Below, piece by piece: positions 37,860 through 47,149 of a stretch of 64,000 nt of DNA. The notes under the pieces were generated by a model. That model searched no databases, had not been told where the DNA came from, and saw only the letters and a list, made by a program, of their open reading frames with translations. This DNA comes from Streptomyces canus (GTDB lineage: Bacteria; Actinomycetota; Actinomycetes; Streptomycetales; Streptomycetaceae), in NCBI RefSeq assembly GCF_001514145.1, contig NZ_KQ948657.1, forward strand, positions 654,323 through 718,322. The letters run 5' to 3'. A program made the translations under genes and the position numbers. Position 1 is the first letter of the stretch, and the number at the start of each line of letters is the position of its first letter.

Positions 37860-39029
37860 TTACCCCGCTTGTTCCTCGTTCACATAGACGCGGGGAACGC
37901 GCGTTCCGATGCGGGTCACGATTTCGTACGCGATGGTGCCCGCGGCCTGCGCCCAGTCCTCGGCGGTGGGTTCGCCCCCGTCGCCGGGACCGAAGAGCAC
38001 GGCCCGGGTACCGGTGGCGGGCTCGTCGCCGCCGAGGTCCACGACGAACTGGTCCATGGCGATCCGCCCGGCGACCGTCCGCCACTTGCCGTCGATCAGC
38101 ACCGGTCCGGCGCCGGAGGCGTGCCGCGGGATCCCGTCCGCGTATCCGACGGGCACCAGGCCGAGGGTCGTGGCGCCCGGGGTGACGTAGCGATGGCCGT
38201 AACTGACGCCGTGGCCGCCCGGGACCTGCTTGATCAACGCCATCGACGCCGACAACGTCATCACCGGGCGCAGTCCGAAGTCGGCGGGGCCGCCGAGCTC
38301 GGGGCTGGGCGAGATGCCGTAGACCGCGATGCCGGTCCGGACGAGGTCGAAGTGGCTCTCCGGAAGCGTGAGCGTGGCGGGCGAGTTGGCGATGTGCCGC
38401 ACCTCGGGGCGCACGCCCTGCCCTTCGGCGTACGCCAGCATCTCCCGGAAGAGGGTGAGCTGGGCGGCGATGGAGGGATGCCCGGGCTCGTCGGCGCAGG
38501 CGAAGTGCGACCAGAGGCCGGTGACGCGCAGGAGGCCTTCGGACTGTGCGCGCAGCGCCTCGGCGACCAGTTCGGCCCAGTCCTCGCCCGGCTGGCAGCC
38601 GCCCCGCCCGAGTCCGGTGTCGGCCTTGAGCTGCACGCGCGCGGGAAGGCCGGCTTCGCGGGCCGCGGCGACGAGCTCCCGCAGCGCCCACATCCCGCTG
38701 ACGGACACGTCGAGGTCGGCCTCGATCGCCTCCCGCCAGGGCCCGCCGGGCGTCCACAGCCAGCACATGATCCGCCCCGGCAGTCCCGCCTTCCGCAGCG
38801 CGAGAGCCTCCTCCGGCGTGGCGGTCCCGAGCCAGCGCGCGCCCGCCTCGACCGCGGCGCGGGCGCAGGGCACCGCGCCGTGGCCGTAAGCGTCGGACTT
38901 GACCACGGCCATCACGGCGGCTCCCGACGCGCGGGCGCGCAGGGCCCGCACGTTGGCCCGGAGCGCGGCCAGGTCGATCTCGGCACGGGCGCGCAGCGGT
39001 GCGGTCGGGGCAGTTGCTGTCTCGTTCAT
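37860..39029 (-). CDS. alr: Alanine racemase
   Basis: 389 residues, GGGGGC before the ATG. The PLP lysine is in AVVKSDAYGHGAVP, and the second catalytic base, Tyr, lies in VPVGYADGIPRHASG. The fold type III barrel and C-terminal beta domain are complete. It makes D-Ala for peptidoglycan. It begins a run of same-strand genes alr, hydrolase, tsaE. Confidence 0.97.
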   Translation of the reverse strand: MNETATAPTAPLRARAEIDLAALRANVRALRARASGAAVMAVVKSDAYGHGAVPCARAAVEAGARWLGTATPEEALALRKAGLPGRIMCWLWTPGGPWREAIEADLDVSVSGMWALRELVAAAREAGLPARVQLKADTGLGRGGCQPGEDWAELVAEALRAQSEGLLRVTGLWSHFACADEPGHPSIAAQLTLFREMLAYAEGQGVRPEVRHIANSPATLTLPESHFDLVRTGIAVYGISPSPELGGPADFGLRPVMTLSASMALIKQVPGGHGVSYGHRYVTPGATTLGLVPVGYADGIPRHASGAGPVLIDGKWRTVAGRIAMDQFVVDLGGDEPATGTRAVLFGPGDGGEPTAEDWAQAAGTIAYEIVTRIGTRVPRVYVNEEQAG

Positions 39030-39105
39030 GGCGCCCCCAGTGTCTCAGAGGCGACTGACACCACCCATGAGCGCGTCCCCCTCGGGATGCGCACGCGTGC
39101 GCGTG

Positions 39106-39726
39106 TCAGAGGCTCAGACCGTGCCGGGCCAGGTATTTCACCGGGTCGATGTCCGAGCCGTACGGGCGGCGGGAGCGGACCTCGAAGTGCAGATGCGGGC
39201 CGGTGGCGCGCCCGGTGGCGCCGCTGCTGCCTATGCGGGTGCCGGCCTTGACCTTGGCACCGCGCGCGACCGAGATGCGCGAGAGATGGGCGTAGAGGAC
39301 GTAACGCGAATCACTCATCTTGATCGTCACGGCCTTTCCGTACGACCCCGACCAGCTGGCCAGGACGACGACGCCGGTGCCCACCGCGTAGACCGGGGTT
39401 CCCTTCGGCACGGCAAGATCCACTCCGGTGTGGTAGCCGGCCAGCCAGCTTCCCCGCACCCGGTAACGCATCGTCACCCTGGCCCGCTTCCGGATGGGAC
39501 GGGTCCACTTGGCGGCGAGGGAGCGGTCGTCGACCTCGACGTCCTCGGCGGCCGCGAACAACTCCTCGTATTCCGCGTCGTAGTCGCTGCCGCAGTTACC
39601 GCCGGGCTCTTCCTCTAACGGTTCCGGGGTGTCCTCGCGGAAACCGAGAACGGGACTCCCCAGAACGACTGCCGCGCCTCCCAGCAACTCGCGCCGGGTG
39701 GTGCCTCGTATATTTGGCTCATCCAT
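39106..39726 (-). CDS. Secreted M23-family peptidoglycan endopeptidase
   Basis: 206 residues. The start has a Tat-like signal (GTTRRELLGGAAVVLGSPVL). An acidic linker precedes the LytM/M23 domain, whose zinc ligands are in GYHTGVDLAVP (His, Asp) and GPHLHFEVRS (His). It should cut peptide cross-links in the wall. It lies 76 bases before alr on the same strand. Confidence 0.92.
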   Translation of the reverse strand: MDEPNIRGTTRRELLGGAAVVLGSPVLGFREDTPEPLEEEPGGNCGSDYDAEYEELFAAAEDVEVDDRSLAAKWTRPIRKRARVTMRYRVRGSWLAGYHTGVDLAVPKGTPVYAVGTGVVVLASWSGSYGKAVTIKMSDSRYVLYAHLSRISVARGAKVKAGTRIGSSGATGRATGPHLHFEVRSRRPYGSDIDPVKYLARHGLSL

Positions 39727-39856
39727 GCGGCCAGCGAAACATCGCCCTTTCAGCTCCGCATACTCGGCCGACCGGTATTGGTCCCATCAGGTAGTAGTTC
39801 GCGGTTACGCGTCGGTATACCGGCTCGCCGTCACCCGTACGCCTGCTGATCCGCGG

Positions 39857-41290
39857 TCAGGCCTCCGTCACGTCCCGCCATGCCGCCGGTAGGGCCTCGG
39901 CCACGTCGTGCGCCCCCACCGGGGCCCCGTCCGCCGCGAACCGTCCGGCCAGGCCGTGCAGGTACGCGCCCACGCTGCCGGCGTCCGGAGCGCTCAGCCC
40001 GGACGCGAGCAGGGACCCGGCGAGACCGGACAGGACGTCCCCGCTGCCTGCGGTGGCCAGCCATGCCGTCCCGGTGGGGTTGACGCGTACGGCCCCGCCG
40101 CCGGCGTCGGCGACGAGCGTGGTCGAGCCCTTGAGCAGCACGGTCGCGTCGTAGCGCCCGGCGAGTTCCCGCGCCGAGGCCAGCCGGGCCCCCTCGACCT
40201 CCTCGCGCGGCACCCCGAGGAGCGCGGCGGCCTCTCCGGCGTGCGGGGTCATGAGGGTCGGCGCGGTACGCGCGCGTACGGCGTCCCGGTCAGCGAGCCG
40301 AAGTCCGTCCGCGTCGATGAGTACGGGCACGTCGGACGCCAGCACCTCTCCGACGGCCGAGGCGTCCTCCCCGGCCCCCGGCCCGACGACCCACGCCTGC
40401 ACGCGCCCGGCATGCTTCGGCCCCCGGTCGGAGACGAGCGTCTCGGGGAAGCGGGCGATCACGGCGTCTGCGGCGGGCCCGACGTACCGCACGGCCCCTG
40501 CGCCGCCCCGGAGCGCCCCGTACACGGCGAGCACGGCGGCCCCGGGGTACCGCGCGGACCCGGCGGCGATCCCGACGACTCCTCGCCGGTACTTGTCGCT
40601 CTCTCCGGTCGGCACGGGTAGGAGCCTGGCCACGTCGGCGTGCTGGAGGGCTTCGAGTTCGGCCTCCTCGGGAAGGGCGAGCCCGATGTCGACGAGCCGC
40701 ACCGACCCGGCGTACTCCCGCGCGGGATCGATCAGCAGGCCCGGCTTGTGCGTCCCGAACGTGACGGTGAGGTCGGCCCGTACGGCCGCCCCGCGCACCT
40801 CACCGGTGTCGGCGTCGACGCCACTGGGCAGATCCACGGCGACGACGGCGGCGCGGGACCGCTCGGCGACCTCTGCCAGCCGGGCCGCGTCGGGGCGGAG
40901 CCCGCCCTTGCCGCCGATCCCGACGATGCCGTCGAGGAGGAGGTCGGCCCGTTCGACGAGTTCCTCGGCGCCGGCCGGAGCCGCCGTCCGGCCTCCCGCG
41001 CGCCGCAGTGCCGCAAGCCCACCGATATGGGCTCGCTCAGGCGCGAGCAGCACGGCGGTGACCCCGGCCCCGCGCCTCGCGAGCCGCGCGCCCGCGTAGA
41101 GGGCGTCGCCGCCGTTGTCCCCGCTGCCGACGAGCAGCACGATCCGACGGCCGTACACCCGCCCCAGCAAGTCCGCGCAGGCGGCGGCCAGCCCGGCCGC
41201 CGCCCGCTGCATCAACGCCCCGTCCGGAAGCCGCGCCATCAACTCCCGCTCGGCCGCCCTCACCGTCTCCACGCTGTACGCAGTACGCAT
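39857..41290 (-). CDS. nnr: Bifunctional NAD(P)H-hydrate epimerase / ADP-dependent dehydratase
   Basis: 477 residues from the ATG at 41290; family proteins begin MRTAYSVETVRAAE. The N-terminal half is the epimerase (YjeF_N: VLLVGSGDNGGDALYAGARL, VDLPSGVDADTGEV); the C-terminal half is the dehydratase (LMTPHAGEAAALLG, VLLKGSTTLVADA, GTAWLATAGSGDVLSGLAGS). It repairs hydrated NADH and NADPH. Confidence 0.95.
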   Translation of the reverse strand: MRTAYSVETVRAAERELMARLPDGALMQRAAAGLAAACADLLGRVYGRRIVLLVGSGDNGGDALYAGARLARRGAGVTAVLLAPERAHIGGLAALRRAGGRTAAPAGAEELVERADLLLDGIVGIGGKGGLRPDAARLAEVAERSRAAVVAVDLPSGVDADTGEVRGAAVRADLTVTFGTHKPGLLIDPAREYAGSVRLVDIGLALPEEAELEALQHADVARLLPVPTGESDKYRRGVVGIAAGSARYPGAAVLAVYGALRGGAGAVRYVGPAADAVIARFPETLVSDRGPKHAGRVQAWVVGPGAGEDASAVGEVLASDVPVLIDADGLRLADRDAVRARTAPTLMTPHAGEAAALLGVPREEVEGARLASARELAGRYDATVLLKGSTTLVADAGGGAVRVNPTGTAWLATAGSGDVLSGLAGSLLASGLSAPDAGSVGAYLHGLAGRFAADGAPVGAHDVAEALPAAWRDVTEA

Positions 41291-41491
41291 GTGATCGAGT
41301 CTGCCGCAGAGCTGCCGTGAAACGCGAAGAGTCGGACACCTGCCGTCTCTTAAGGAAAGCGACACAAAGCGCGGCGATGATCACGGCGAAAACCACGACG
41401 AATACGAGTGCGTCCTGCGCGTTCTCGACAGGTGAGTACTTCCCGTCGGCCGTCGACGCCATGACCGTGCCGCTCACCGGCACCGCCGTCC

Positions 41492-41581
41492 TCACCGCCT
41501 GCCCCGGGTGGCGACGTAGAGCACCAGCGCGACGGACACCAGGAACACGGCGACCACCAGCCACTCGTACCCCTCGGGCAC
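41492..41581 (-). CDS. Possible 29-residue single-pass membrane peptide
   Basis: GTG at 41581 follows GGAAGG closely. The product is a short acidic N-terminus (PEGYEW), a hydrophobic helix (LVVAVFLVSVALVLYVA) and a basic end (TRGRR), an orientation-consistent membrane peptide. KdpF has a similar size and shape, but no kdpA follows. Real expression is uncertain. Confidence 0.35.
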   Translation of the reverse strand: MPEGYEWLVVAVFLVSVALVLYVATRGRR

Positions 41582-41665
41582 ATGCCTTCCGCCGCCGGTC
41601 AGGGACAGCCGATTCCCCCTGCTCGTCATGGAGTTCGACTGCCCGAAGGACCACGGACCAATCTC

Positions 41666-41737
41666 TCAGCCCCGCATCTTCCGAGAGATGCCGTAGGCGG
41701 CGAGCCCCACGAAGGCCACCACGAGGACGGAAGGCAT
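41666..41737 (-). CDS. Possible 23-residue membrane peptide with a strong ribosome site
   Basis: The ATG at 41737 is preceded by AGGAGGAATCCC, one of the best ribosome sites in the region. The product MPSVLVVAFVGLAAYGISRK plus MRG is one hydrophobic helix with a basic tail. No family is recognised. It lies 84 bases upstream of the 29-residue membrane ORF on the same strand. Confidence 0.4.
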   Translation of the reverse strand: MPSVLVVAFVGLAAYGISRKMRG

Positions 41738-42440
41738 GGGATTCCTCCTCTTTGGCCAACTACTGCTTTCCTCGCCGGTGACTCCAGTGGGCCAGGAGTA
41801 CGGCGGCACGACGACGAACCCACCGAGGATCCAGGTCGCCGCCGCATTGCCCTCGAATCCGATACCGGACGTCGCAGCGGATCTTTCCCTCCGGGAGCCA
41901 TGTCTTGCCCGTGGCACCGGCCGGTATCGCGGCTGCGACGCCACCGGCCGCCAGTGACCCCAGCGATACAAGTGCCACACAAGTGGCCACAGAAAGCACA
42001 CAAATCGGCTTGCGGTGCCCCCGAACCCGTTCCGGTTACGAGCCGGAATCGGCCCTACCCCTTTACGGCCCTCCGCGCCCGGATAACGTGACAAATACTC
42101 ATCTTCATCCTCCGCAAGAGGGGGGAATGATCAATTCCGGCCAGAGGGCTCACTGCTTGGATGTCCGGAAGTGCACGACCTCCCAGGTCAGACCTTCATT
42201 CACCGATCCGAGACGATCACTTCCAGCCAAATTTGACACCGTTCCACAGGCGCGGCGGAAGCGCTTACCAGGCACGATCAGGCACTTTCTGTCATATGCC
42301 CAAACCTGAAGATGACTCAGATATCCCGTCCGCCACAAAACCCCCCTGTGCACGGCCCTTCACAAAACGCACACTGAGGGCGTTCGGCGAGCGCTGCCGC
42401 ATCCGCGGGCGTCGCCCATCCCGTGGAGGACCTTCCCGCG
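41738..42440. other. 703-base interval with only weak coding candidates
   Basis: A minus-strand frame 41760-41999 (79 residues) begins with a hydrophobic signal-like stretch (LSVATCVALVSLGSLAAGG) and has two later Cys residues, but its GTG lacks a ribosome site; it may be a decayed secreted protein. A plus-strand frame 42127-42309 (60 residues) follows AAGAGGGGGGA almost directly. The base composition is visibly less GC-rich than the neighbours. No repeats or hairpins stand out. Confidence 0.4.
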
Positions 42441-42731
42441 ATGACCGATCCGGACAGATCCGTCTGGCCCCTTGCCCTGGCCGTCCGCTGGGCCGGGCGC
42501 CTGCTGTGCTGGAGCCTGGGCGCCGGCATGGCCACGGCCGCCGTCGATCTCACCGTCGTCCCGCGCGCCTCCTGGTGGCCGACCCTGTGGCCGCTGCCCT
42601 GGTACACCACGACCGCCTCCGCCCTGCTCTGGGCCGTCCTGCGAGCCCGCGAGAAGTACGGCTTGAGCGGCGGTGACGACGACCCCCGGACCGACGAGGA
42701 GGTCTACGCGGAGTGGGACCAGGCCGCCTGA
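42441..42731 (+). CDS. Small two-helix membrane protein
   Basis: 96 residues, GGAGGA upstream of the ATG. Two hydrophobic Trp-rich segments (LALAVRWAGRLLCWSLGAGM; TLWPLPWYTTTASALLWAV) end in an acidic tail (GGDDDPRTDEEVYAEWDQ). It looks like a real short inner-membrane protein. No function recognised. Convergent with acpS. Confidence 0.6.
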   Translation: MTDPDRSVWPLALAVRWAGRLLCWSLGAGMATAAVDLTVVPRASWWPTLWPLPWYTTTASALLWAVLRAREKYGLSGGDDDPRTDEEVYAEWDQAA

Positions 42732-42798
42732 ACACCGGCGCTCGCGCCCGCCACGACAACGCGACCTGAGCAGACGCCCGCCGCCCCGCGCCCGTTCG

Positions 42799-43170
42799 TC
42801 ACCCCTCGGCGATCACCACCGCCGACGCCACCCCCGCGTCGTGACTGAGCGACACGTGCCAGGACCGCACCCCGAGTTCCGCCGCCCGCGCCGCGACCGT
42901 CCCGGTCACCCGCAGCCGCGGCTGGCCGCTGTCCTCGACGTAGACCTCGGCGTCCGTCCAGTGCAGGCCCGCGGGGGCGCCGAGCGCCTTCGCCAAGGCC
43001 TCCTTGGCGGCGAACCGCGCCGCCAGCGAGGCGACACCCCGCCGCTCCCCGCCGGGCAGCAGCAACTCGTCGTCCCGGAAGAGCCGTTGGGCCAGGCCGG
43101 GCGTCCGCTCCAGGGACGCCGCGAACCGGTCGATCTCCGCCACGTCGATACCGACACCGATGATGCTCAT
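42799..43170 (-). CDS. acpS: Holo-[acyl-carrier-protein] synthase
   Basis: 123 residues. AcpS motifs: [12 protein letters not shown] with the Mg-binding Asp, and [12 protein letters not shown] with the Glu. It transfers phosphopantetheine from CoA to acyl carrier proteins. In Streptomyces this small trimeric enzyme serves fatty-acid and many polyketide carrier proteins. Confidence 0.96.
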   Translation of the reverse strand: MSIIGVGIDVAEIDRFAASLERTPGLAQRLFRDDELLLPGGERRGVASLAARFAAKEALAKALGAPAGLHWTDAEVYVEDSGQPRLRVTGTVAARAAELGVRSWHVSLSHDAGVASAVVIAEG

Positions 43171-43200
43171 CCGGGCACTTTACGATCCGCCCGGCGCCGG

Positions 43201-44085
43201 TCACGCGATCGACTTGTCGGCATTCCCCTCGTCGTCGAACAGGTCCTCGGCCCGCTCGACCGTGCGGGAACGCTCCAGCCAGGTGTCCATGCGGTCGAGA
43301 TCGGTGCAGCTGGTGATGCGCTCGCGCACACTGTCGGTCACGGGGATGCCGCGCACCTCCAGCACGGACAGGATCCCTTTGGCCTCGCCTTCTGCCCTTC
43401 CCTCCGTCTTGCCTTCCAGGTAGGCCGTCTCACGAACGGTTCCCCGGCCGGGAAAGTAGCTGACGAACGACATGATCCGATTCCATTTCTCTCCGGCTGG
43501 GGTTTTGCCCAGGGTGACTTCCAGGAAGTCGAAGAAGTACTCGGCGGTGTCGGGATCGGTCTCCCGGAGTTCCTGAAGGGCGCTGCTGATCGCCTCCAGT
43601 ATGGCGTCGCAGTCGGGATTGCGGGCGTGTGCCAGGGCGGAGAGCACGGCCAGAGCGAGGTTCTTCGCCGCGGTCCTGGCATCCGTGATCACCGGCAGGT
43701 TGTCAGGCCCTGCCACCAGCGGATACACCCGCAGCGCCGTCCAGCCACGCGTGCCGCAGTCGAAGGGGCCGGCCGCCCACTTGGCCGTGGGCCCGTCCTG
43801 ACAGACCACGAGCAGCAACACGGGCAGACGGAACTTCGCCTGGAGGTAGGCGACGTAGTACGCCCAACTCGCCTCCTTGCCCGCGACCCTGCCCGACTGC
43901 GACTCGATGGCAAGCAGAAAGTCTTCCCCGTCGGACGGGCCGATGCGCAACACGGTGTCCACACGCCGCTCCAGCGGCCGCGTCTCCGTCACGTCGGTGG
44001 TGACGGCGTCCACGGTCGCCTTCGCGGACAAGGGGACACCCAGCACCTCGAACACGGATCCCAGAATCTCGGGCCGCTCCACCAT
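43201..44085 (-). CDS. Rpn-like PD-(D/E)XK nuclease-family protein
   Basis: 294 residues. The N-terminal half has a Rpn/YhgA-like nuclease core: RVDTVLRIG with an Asp, FLLAIESQS (ExQ), and WAYYVAYLQAKF. The C-terminal half contains the charged repeat-like EGKTEGRAEGEAKGILSVLE typical of this family. Rpn proteins promote recombination-like DNA cleavage and are abundant and mobile in Streptomyces. It stands at the left edge of the accessory region. Confidence 0.78.
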   Translation of the reverse strand: MVERPEILGSVFEVLGVPLSAKATVDAVTTDVTETRPLERRVDTVLRIGPSDGEDFLLAIESQSGRVAGKEASWAYYVAYLQAKFRLPVLLLVVCQDGPTAKWAAGPFDCGTRGWTALRVYPLVAGPDNLPVITDARTAAKNLALAVLSALAHARNPDCDAILEAISSALQELRETDPDTAEYFFDFLEVTLGKTPAGEKWNRIMSFVSYFPGRGTVRETAYLEGKTEGRAEGEAKGILSVLEVRGIPVTDSVRERITSCTDLDRMDTWLERSRTVERAEDLFDDEGNADKSIA

Positions 44086-44427
44086 GTGCGCAAGGTAGAT
44101 CGATCACCGACCGGTCCATCCGAAAACGCGGAGTACGTTCACCCTTTCGAGCAGCGCCGAAACGTTCCCCTCGCAGGTCAACCCTGCCCGGGCGTTATGA
44201 CTGGAGCGGTCGTCTCCACAGGGTCGCCGGGCTGCCAGGCACCCGAACTCCACTCCGGCGTGGGAGACGGTCGGGGCGGTGCGGACGGAGGGGTGGGGCC
44301 GCTGTTGGGGTTCTGAGGGACGGTGCCGGACCTGCCACCCGAACCGCCGCCCGTCGTACCGGAACCGCCGGCACGGCCCCGGAGTCCTAGCCCGGACACC
44401 AGGGAACAAGGAACCCGCCGGTAGCTT
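44086..44427. other. 342-base interval without a supported gene
   Basis: Between the Rpn-like gene's start and the 3' end of the recombinase remnant. Frames are open but the translations are Pro/Gly/Arg-rich with no recognisable domain. A decayed insertion boundary is plausible, but no inverted repeats were found. Confidence 0.45.
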
Positions 44428-44900
44428 TCAGGGCTTCGTGACCGCGGTCTTCTTCGGCTGGCGAGGCACGGTCCTGGTCTTGTCGAGGTGCCCGTACACG
44501 GTGGACCGTGGGACGCCGCAGGGGTGGGCCATCTGCTGGACGGTCTTCTCCCGCTCGTCGTAGAGCCGTTGGGCGAGCGCGGCCTGGTCCTCGGTGAGCT
44601 TCGGCCGGCGCCCGCCGACCCGTCCCCGCGCCCGGCGGAGGCGAGCCCGTCGTTGGTGTTCGCCACGATCAATTCACGCTGGAGCTCTGCCAGTACGGAC
44701 AGCATCCCGAACATGGCCCGCCCCTCCATGGTGGCGGTGTCGATGCCCTGCTCAATGACGTGCAGTCCGATGCCGCGCTCGCGCAGCTCCGCGCCGAGGG
44801 TCACCAGGTGCAGCACGGAGCGGGAGAGCCGGGTCACCTTCAACGTGTCGCCCTCACGCAGCAGCCGCATGACGAGATCCAGCTTCGGGCGGGCTGGACG
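44428..44900 (-). pseudogene. Serine recombinase (resolvase/invertase) remnant, 5' truncated and frameshifted
   Basis: Clear resolvase sequence begins only at RPKLDLVMRLLREGDTLKVT and runs through LSRSVLHLVTLGAELRERGI to ELQRELIVANTNDGLASA. There a one-base shift moves the C-terminal HTH (GGRRPKLTEDQAALAQRLYD, then QMAHPCGVPRSTVYGHL) into another frame, ending at 44428. The first 50 or so residues with the catalytic Ser are missing. Not functional. Confidence 0.82.
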
Positions 44901-44924
44901 CTGCGGGGCGATGCACCGCCGCCT

Positions 44925-45173
44925 TCATCCCAGCTCCTGGCCGAAGAAGTCTGCGATCCGGCGCTGCCATGCCGCCAGCACGCGGGGCGGACGGGCGGAC
45001 GAGTGGTTCCATGAGCCGTTCCGCGACCGGTCACGTGCGGCGGTGTGACGCAGCGCGCGGCACTGGGGGGCCTTGCCCTGATGCCCGGCGCGGTGCCCGA
45101 CGTGAGCGGGGACTCCTGGAACGCGATGGGTCGCCCTGTGCAGCAGATCCCGCAGCGAGTGTTCGCCTGCCAT
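44925..45173 (-). pseudogene. Remnant or short gene divergent from tetR
   Basis: An 82-codon frame whose ATG at 45173 has an excellent ribosome site (AAGGAGGATGAAAG) and whose upstream region carries tet-operator-like palindromes shared with tetR. The translation matches no family I know; only the end (VLAAWQRRIADFFGQELG) resembles the C-terminus of some alpha/beta hydrolases. Probably the start of the original TetR target gene, deleted when recombinase DNA arrived. Confidence 0.45.
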
Positions 45174-45213
45174 CTTTCATCCTCCTTGGGCGTACGACGC
45201 GCGCGGCGGCGCA

Positions 45214-45255
45214 TCTCTCTATCACCGATAGAGAGACCCTAGCACTGATAGAGTC
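45214..45255. promoter_or_regulatory. Two tet-operator-like sites between tetR and the divergent frame
   Basis: Site 1 (45214-45236): arms TCTCTCTATC and GATAGAGAGA around ACC. Site 2 (45237-45255): CCCTAGCACTGATAGAGTC, a one-sided match. Both resemble tetO (CTATCA-TGATAG core). Site 2 is about 20 bases before the tetR start. Confidence 0.8.
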
Positions 45256-45275
45256 AGTCCGGGAGGTGTGCCGAG

Positions 45276-45914
45276 TTGGCATTGGACCGACAGCGGATCG
45301 TCGACGAGGCCGTAGCTCTGCTGGACGACGAGGGCCTCGACGGCGTGACGACACGCAAGCTGGCCGCGCGGCTCGGCGTGCAGTCGCCGACCCTCTACTG
45401 GCATGTGCCCAACAAGGCGGCGCTGGTGACCGCGCTCGCCGAGGCCATCCTCGACCAGGAGTTCCCCGACCTGACGCCGCCGGATCTGGGAGAACCCTGG
45501 CAGGACTGGCTGGGCGGACTCGCCGAACGGCTGCGTCGCGCGCTGCTGGCCCACCCGGACGGTGCTCGTATCCTGTCGGCGGCCCAACTCTGTCGCAAAC
45601 TGGCCGCGATCTCCGAGCTGGCCATGAGTACGTTGGTGGCCCGAGGCGTCCCGCTGCGGCAGGCCCGGGTGATTGTGCTGACGGTGGAGCGCTTCACCGT
45701 CGGCCACGTCCTCGAGGAACAGGCCCCTCGCCCGGACGCCGACGCGGATGCGATGAAGGACTTCGACATGGCCGCATTCACCGAGCGGCATCCGACGATG
45801 GTGGCAGGCATCGCCGAGTACTTCCAAGACGGCCGCACCGTCGACGACTTGTTCCGCGAATGCCTTGACGTGGTGATCGAGGGCGCCGCAGCCAAGGCCG
45901 GCACCGTATCGTGA
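45276..45914 (+). CDS. TetR-family regulator with tetracycline-repressor-type C-terminal domain
   Basis: 212 residues from a TTG start with GGGAGG upstream. The N-terminal HTH is DEGLDGVTTRKLAARLGVQS then PTLYWHVPNKAALVTAL, very close to classical TetR(A-D). The C-terminal ligand domain is also TetR-class. The adjacent tet-operator-like palindromes argue for autoregulation and control of the divergent, now degraded, gene. Tetracycline itself need not be the ligand. Confidence 0.92.
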   Translation: MALDRQRIVDEAVALLDDEGLDGVTTRKLAARLGVQSPTLYWHVPNKAALVTALAEAILDQEFPDLTPPDLGEPWQDWLGGLAERLRRALLAHPDGARILSAAQLCRKLAAISELAMSTLVARGVPLRQARVIVLTVERFTVGHVLEEQAPRPDADADAMKDFDMAAFTERHPTMVAGIAEYFQDGRTVDDLFRECLDVVIEGAAAKAGTVS

Positions 45915-46126
45915 TCGGCGACAGTCGGTGCCGGCGCGACCCGATGTCTCTCATGCGCCGCCTGGGAGGGTGGGATGCGGACCTCGGTTCGACCCGTCTT
46001 TGAGTCGGGGTCAGGCGTGGCCACCGATGCAGGCTCAGGGGGTTTGCGCTGGTTTGTCATCGCGTGTTTCGGTAACAGCGGCCGGAATCGGCCGCGTGTC
46101 AGGGGCGGTGGTGCTGGGCTGGTGCG

Positions 46127-46382
46127 GTGAGCGAGCGCCGCGGCTATTACACCGACACCACGGATGCGCAGTGGGCGCTGATCGAGCCCGTGATCACCGC
46201 GTGGAAGGCGGCGCATCCCTCGGTCAGCGACCATCAGGGGCACTACGAGATGCGCCGGGTCGTCGACGCGCTGTTCCACCAGAACCGCTCCGGCTGCGAG
46301 TGGAGTCTGCTGCCCACCGATTTCCCGCCGGCCTCGGCGGTCAAGTACTACTTCTACCGGTGGCGTGACGACGGCCTGGACA
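46127..46382 (+). pseudogene. IS5-family transposase, N-terminal fragment
   Basis: GTG at 46127 begins a DUF4096-type transposase N-terminus (YYTDTTDAQWALIEPVITAW, MRRVVDALFHQNRSGCEW, KYYFYRWRDDGLD). Similarity stops abruptly near 46382; the DDE catalytic part is missing. The right flank is the unrelated VOC gene. Confidence 0.85.
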
Positions 46383-46402
46383 GAGACTCACATCCCGCCC
46401 TC

Positions 46403-46771
46403 TCAGGTTGGCAGCGGTGATCCCACGCGGTGAGCCGTTCCGTCGGCATCCACGTACGTGAATTCCCGGAGCTTGTAGGGTGTGTCCGCTGGTTCTACGA
46501 AGCGACCCTCGATGCCGGAAGCCTTCCATCCGGCATAGACCGCGTCAGCGTCGCTCACATAGAGGTAAATCACGGCGCCAGTGCGAGAAGGATCGTGCTC
46601 GGCCCACTCACTGAGGTGAACCGATACCGAGCCCCGTTCGACGAAGCCGTAACGATTCGGACCCTCGTAGGCGTGCGCCGCGAAGCCCAGACGACGGTAT
46701 CGGTCCAGAGCGGCGTCGAGGTCTCGGACGGGGACAACGGGTGCGACGCTCGTGAAGGCCACTTCTGACAT
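46403..46771 (-). CDS. VOC-family (glyoxalase / bleomycin-binding-like) protein
   Basis: 122 residues, two beta-alpha-beta-beta-beta modules: VAPVVPVRDLDAALDRYRRLGF and FTYVDADGTAHRVGSP. Residue pattern (SVHLSEWAEHDPSRTGA) resembles small drug-binding members such as Ble/Shble, which sequester rather than degrade their ligand. Its gene follows a truncated DHFR-like gene on the same strand, 4 bases apart. Confidence 0.88.
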   Translation of the reverse strand: MSEVAFTSVAPVVPVRDLDAALDRYRRLGFAAHAYEGPNRYGFVERGSVSVHLSEWAEHDPSRTGAVIYLYVSDADAVYAGWKASGIEGRFVEPADTPYKLREFTYVDADGTAHRVGSPLPT

Positions 46772-46775
46772 TTGG

Positions 46776-46973
46776 TCAGTCTCGCATGCGGGTGCCCCAG
46801 ATACGGCGGAGTGTCCGGTCTGCGGCCGGGAGTGGACGGGCGGGGTTGAGATGCGCCGCTCGGCGGTGTTCTGCTCGTCGAGGTGCCGGACCCGGGCCGT
46901 CGCTGGCCCACCGTTCGGGCGCTTCGATAACGCCGTCCAGCGAGACGAGGGTCGATTCGATCAGTTTGCGCAT
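46776..46973 (-). pseudogene. Truncated RibD/DHFR-like protein remnant
   Basis: The first 22 residues (MRKLIESTLVSLDGVIEAPE, then RWA) are a good match to RibD C-terminal/dihydrofolate-reductase-like proteins, which normally run 180-200 residues. After that the 65-residue frame is unrelated, low-complexity sequence to the stop. An internal deletion is the likely cause. Confidence 0.75.
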
Positions 46974-47149
46974 TGTCGTTCTCTTTCTCAGGTGGTTGGT
47001 GTCGTGATCACGGGCCCAGCTGCGGGCGCCCCACGTCGGCCAACCGCCGCATCGACCCGTCGGTGTCATTCGAGCGGCCCACGGCGATCTGGAAGGTGCG
47101 CCGGCGGTCTCGCCCATAAGGCAGGCTGCCAATCGGCGCCCGCCCGCGA

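Noticed and set aside
41492..41581. 29-residue membrane ORF as KdpF
   Set aside because: Size and shape fit but no kdpA, kdpB or kdpC follows.
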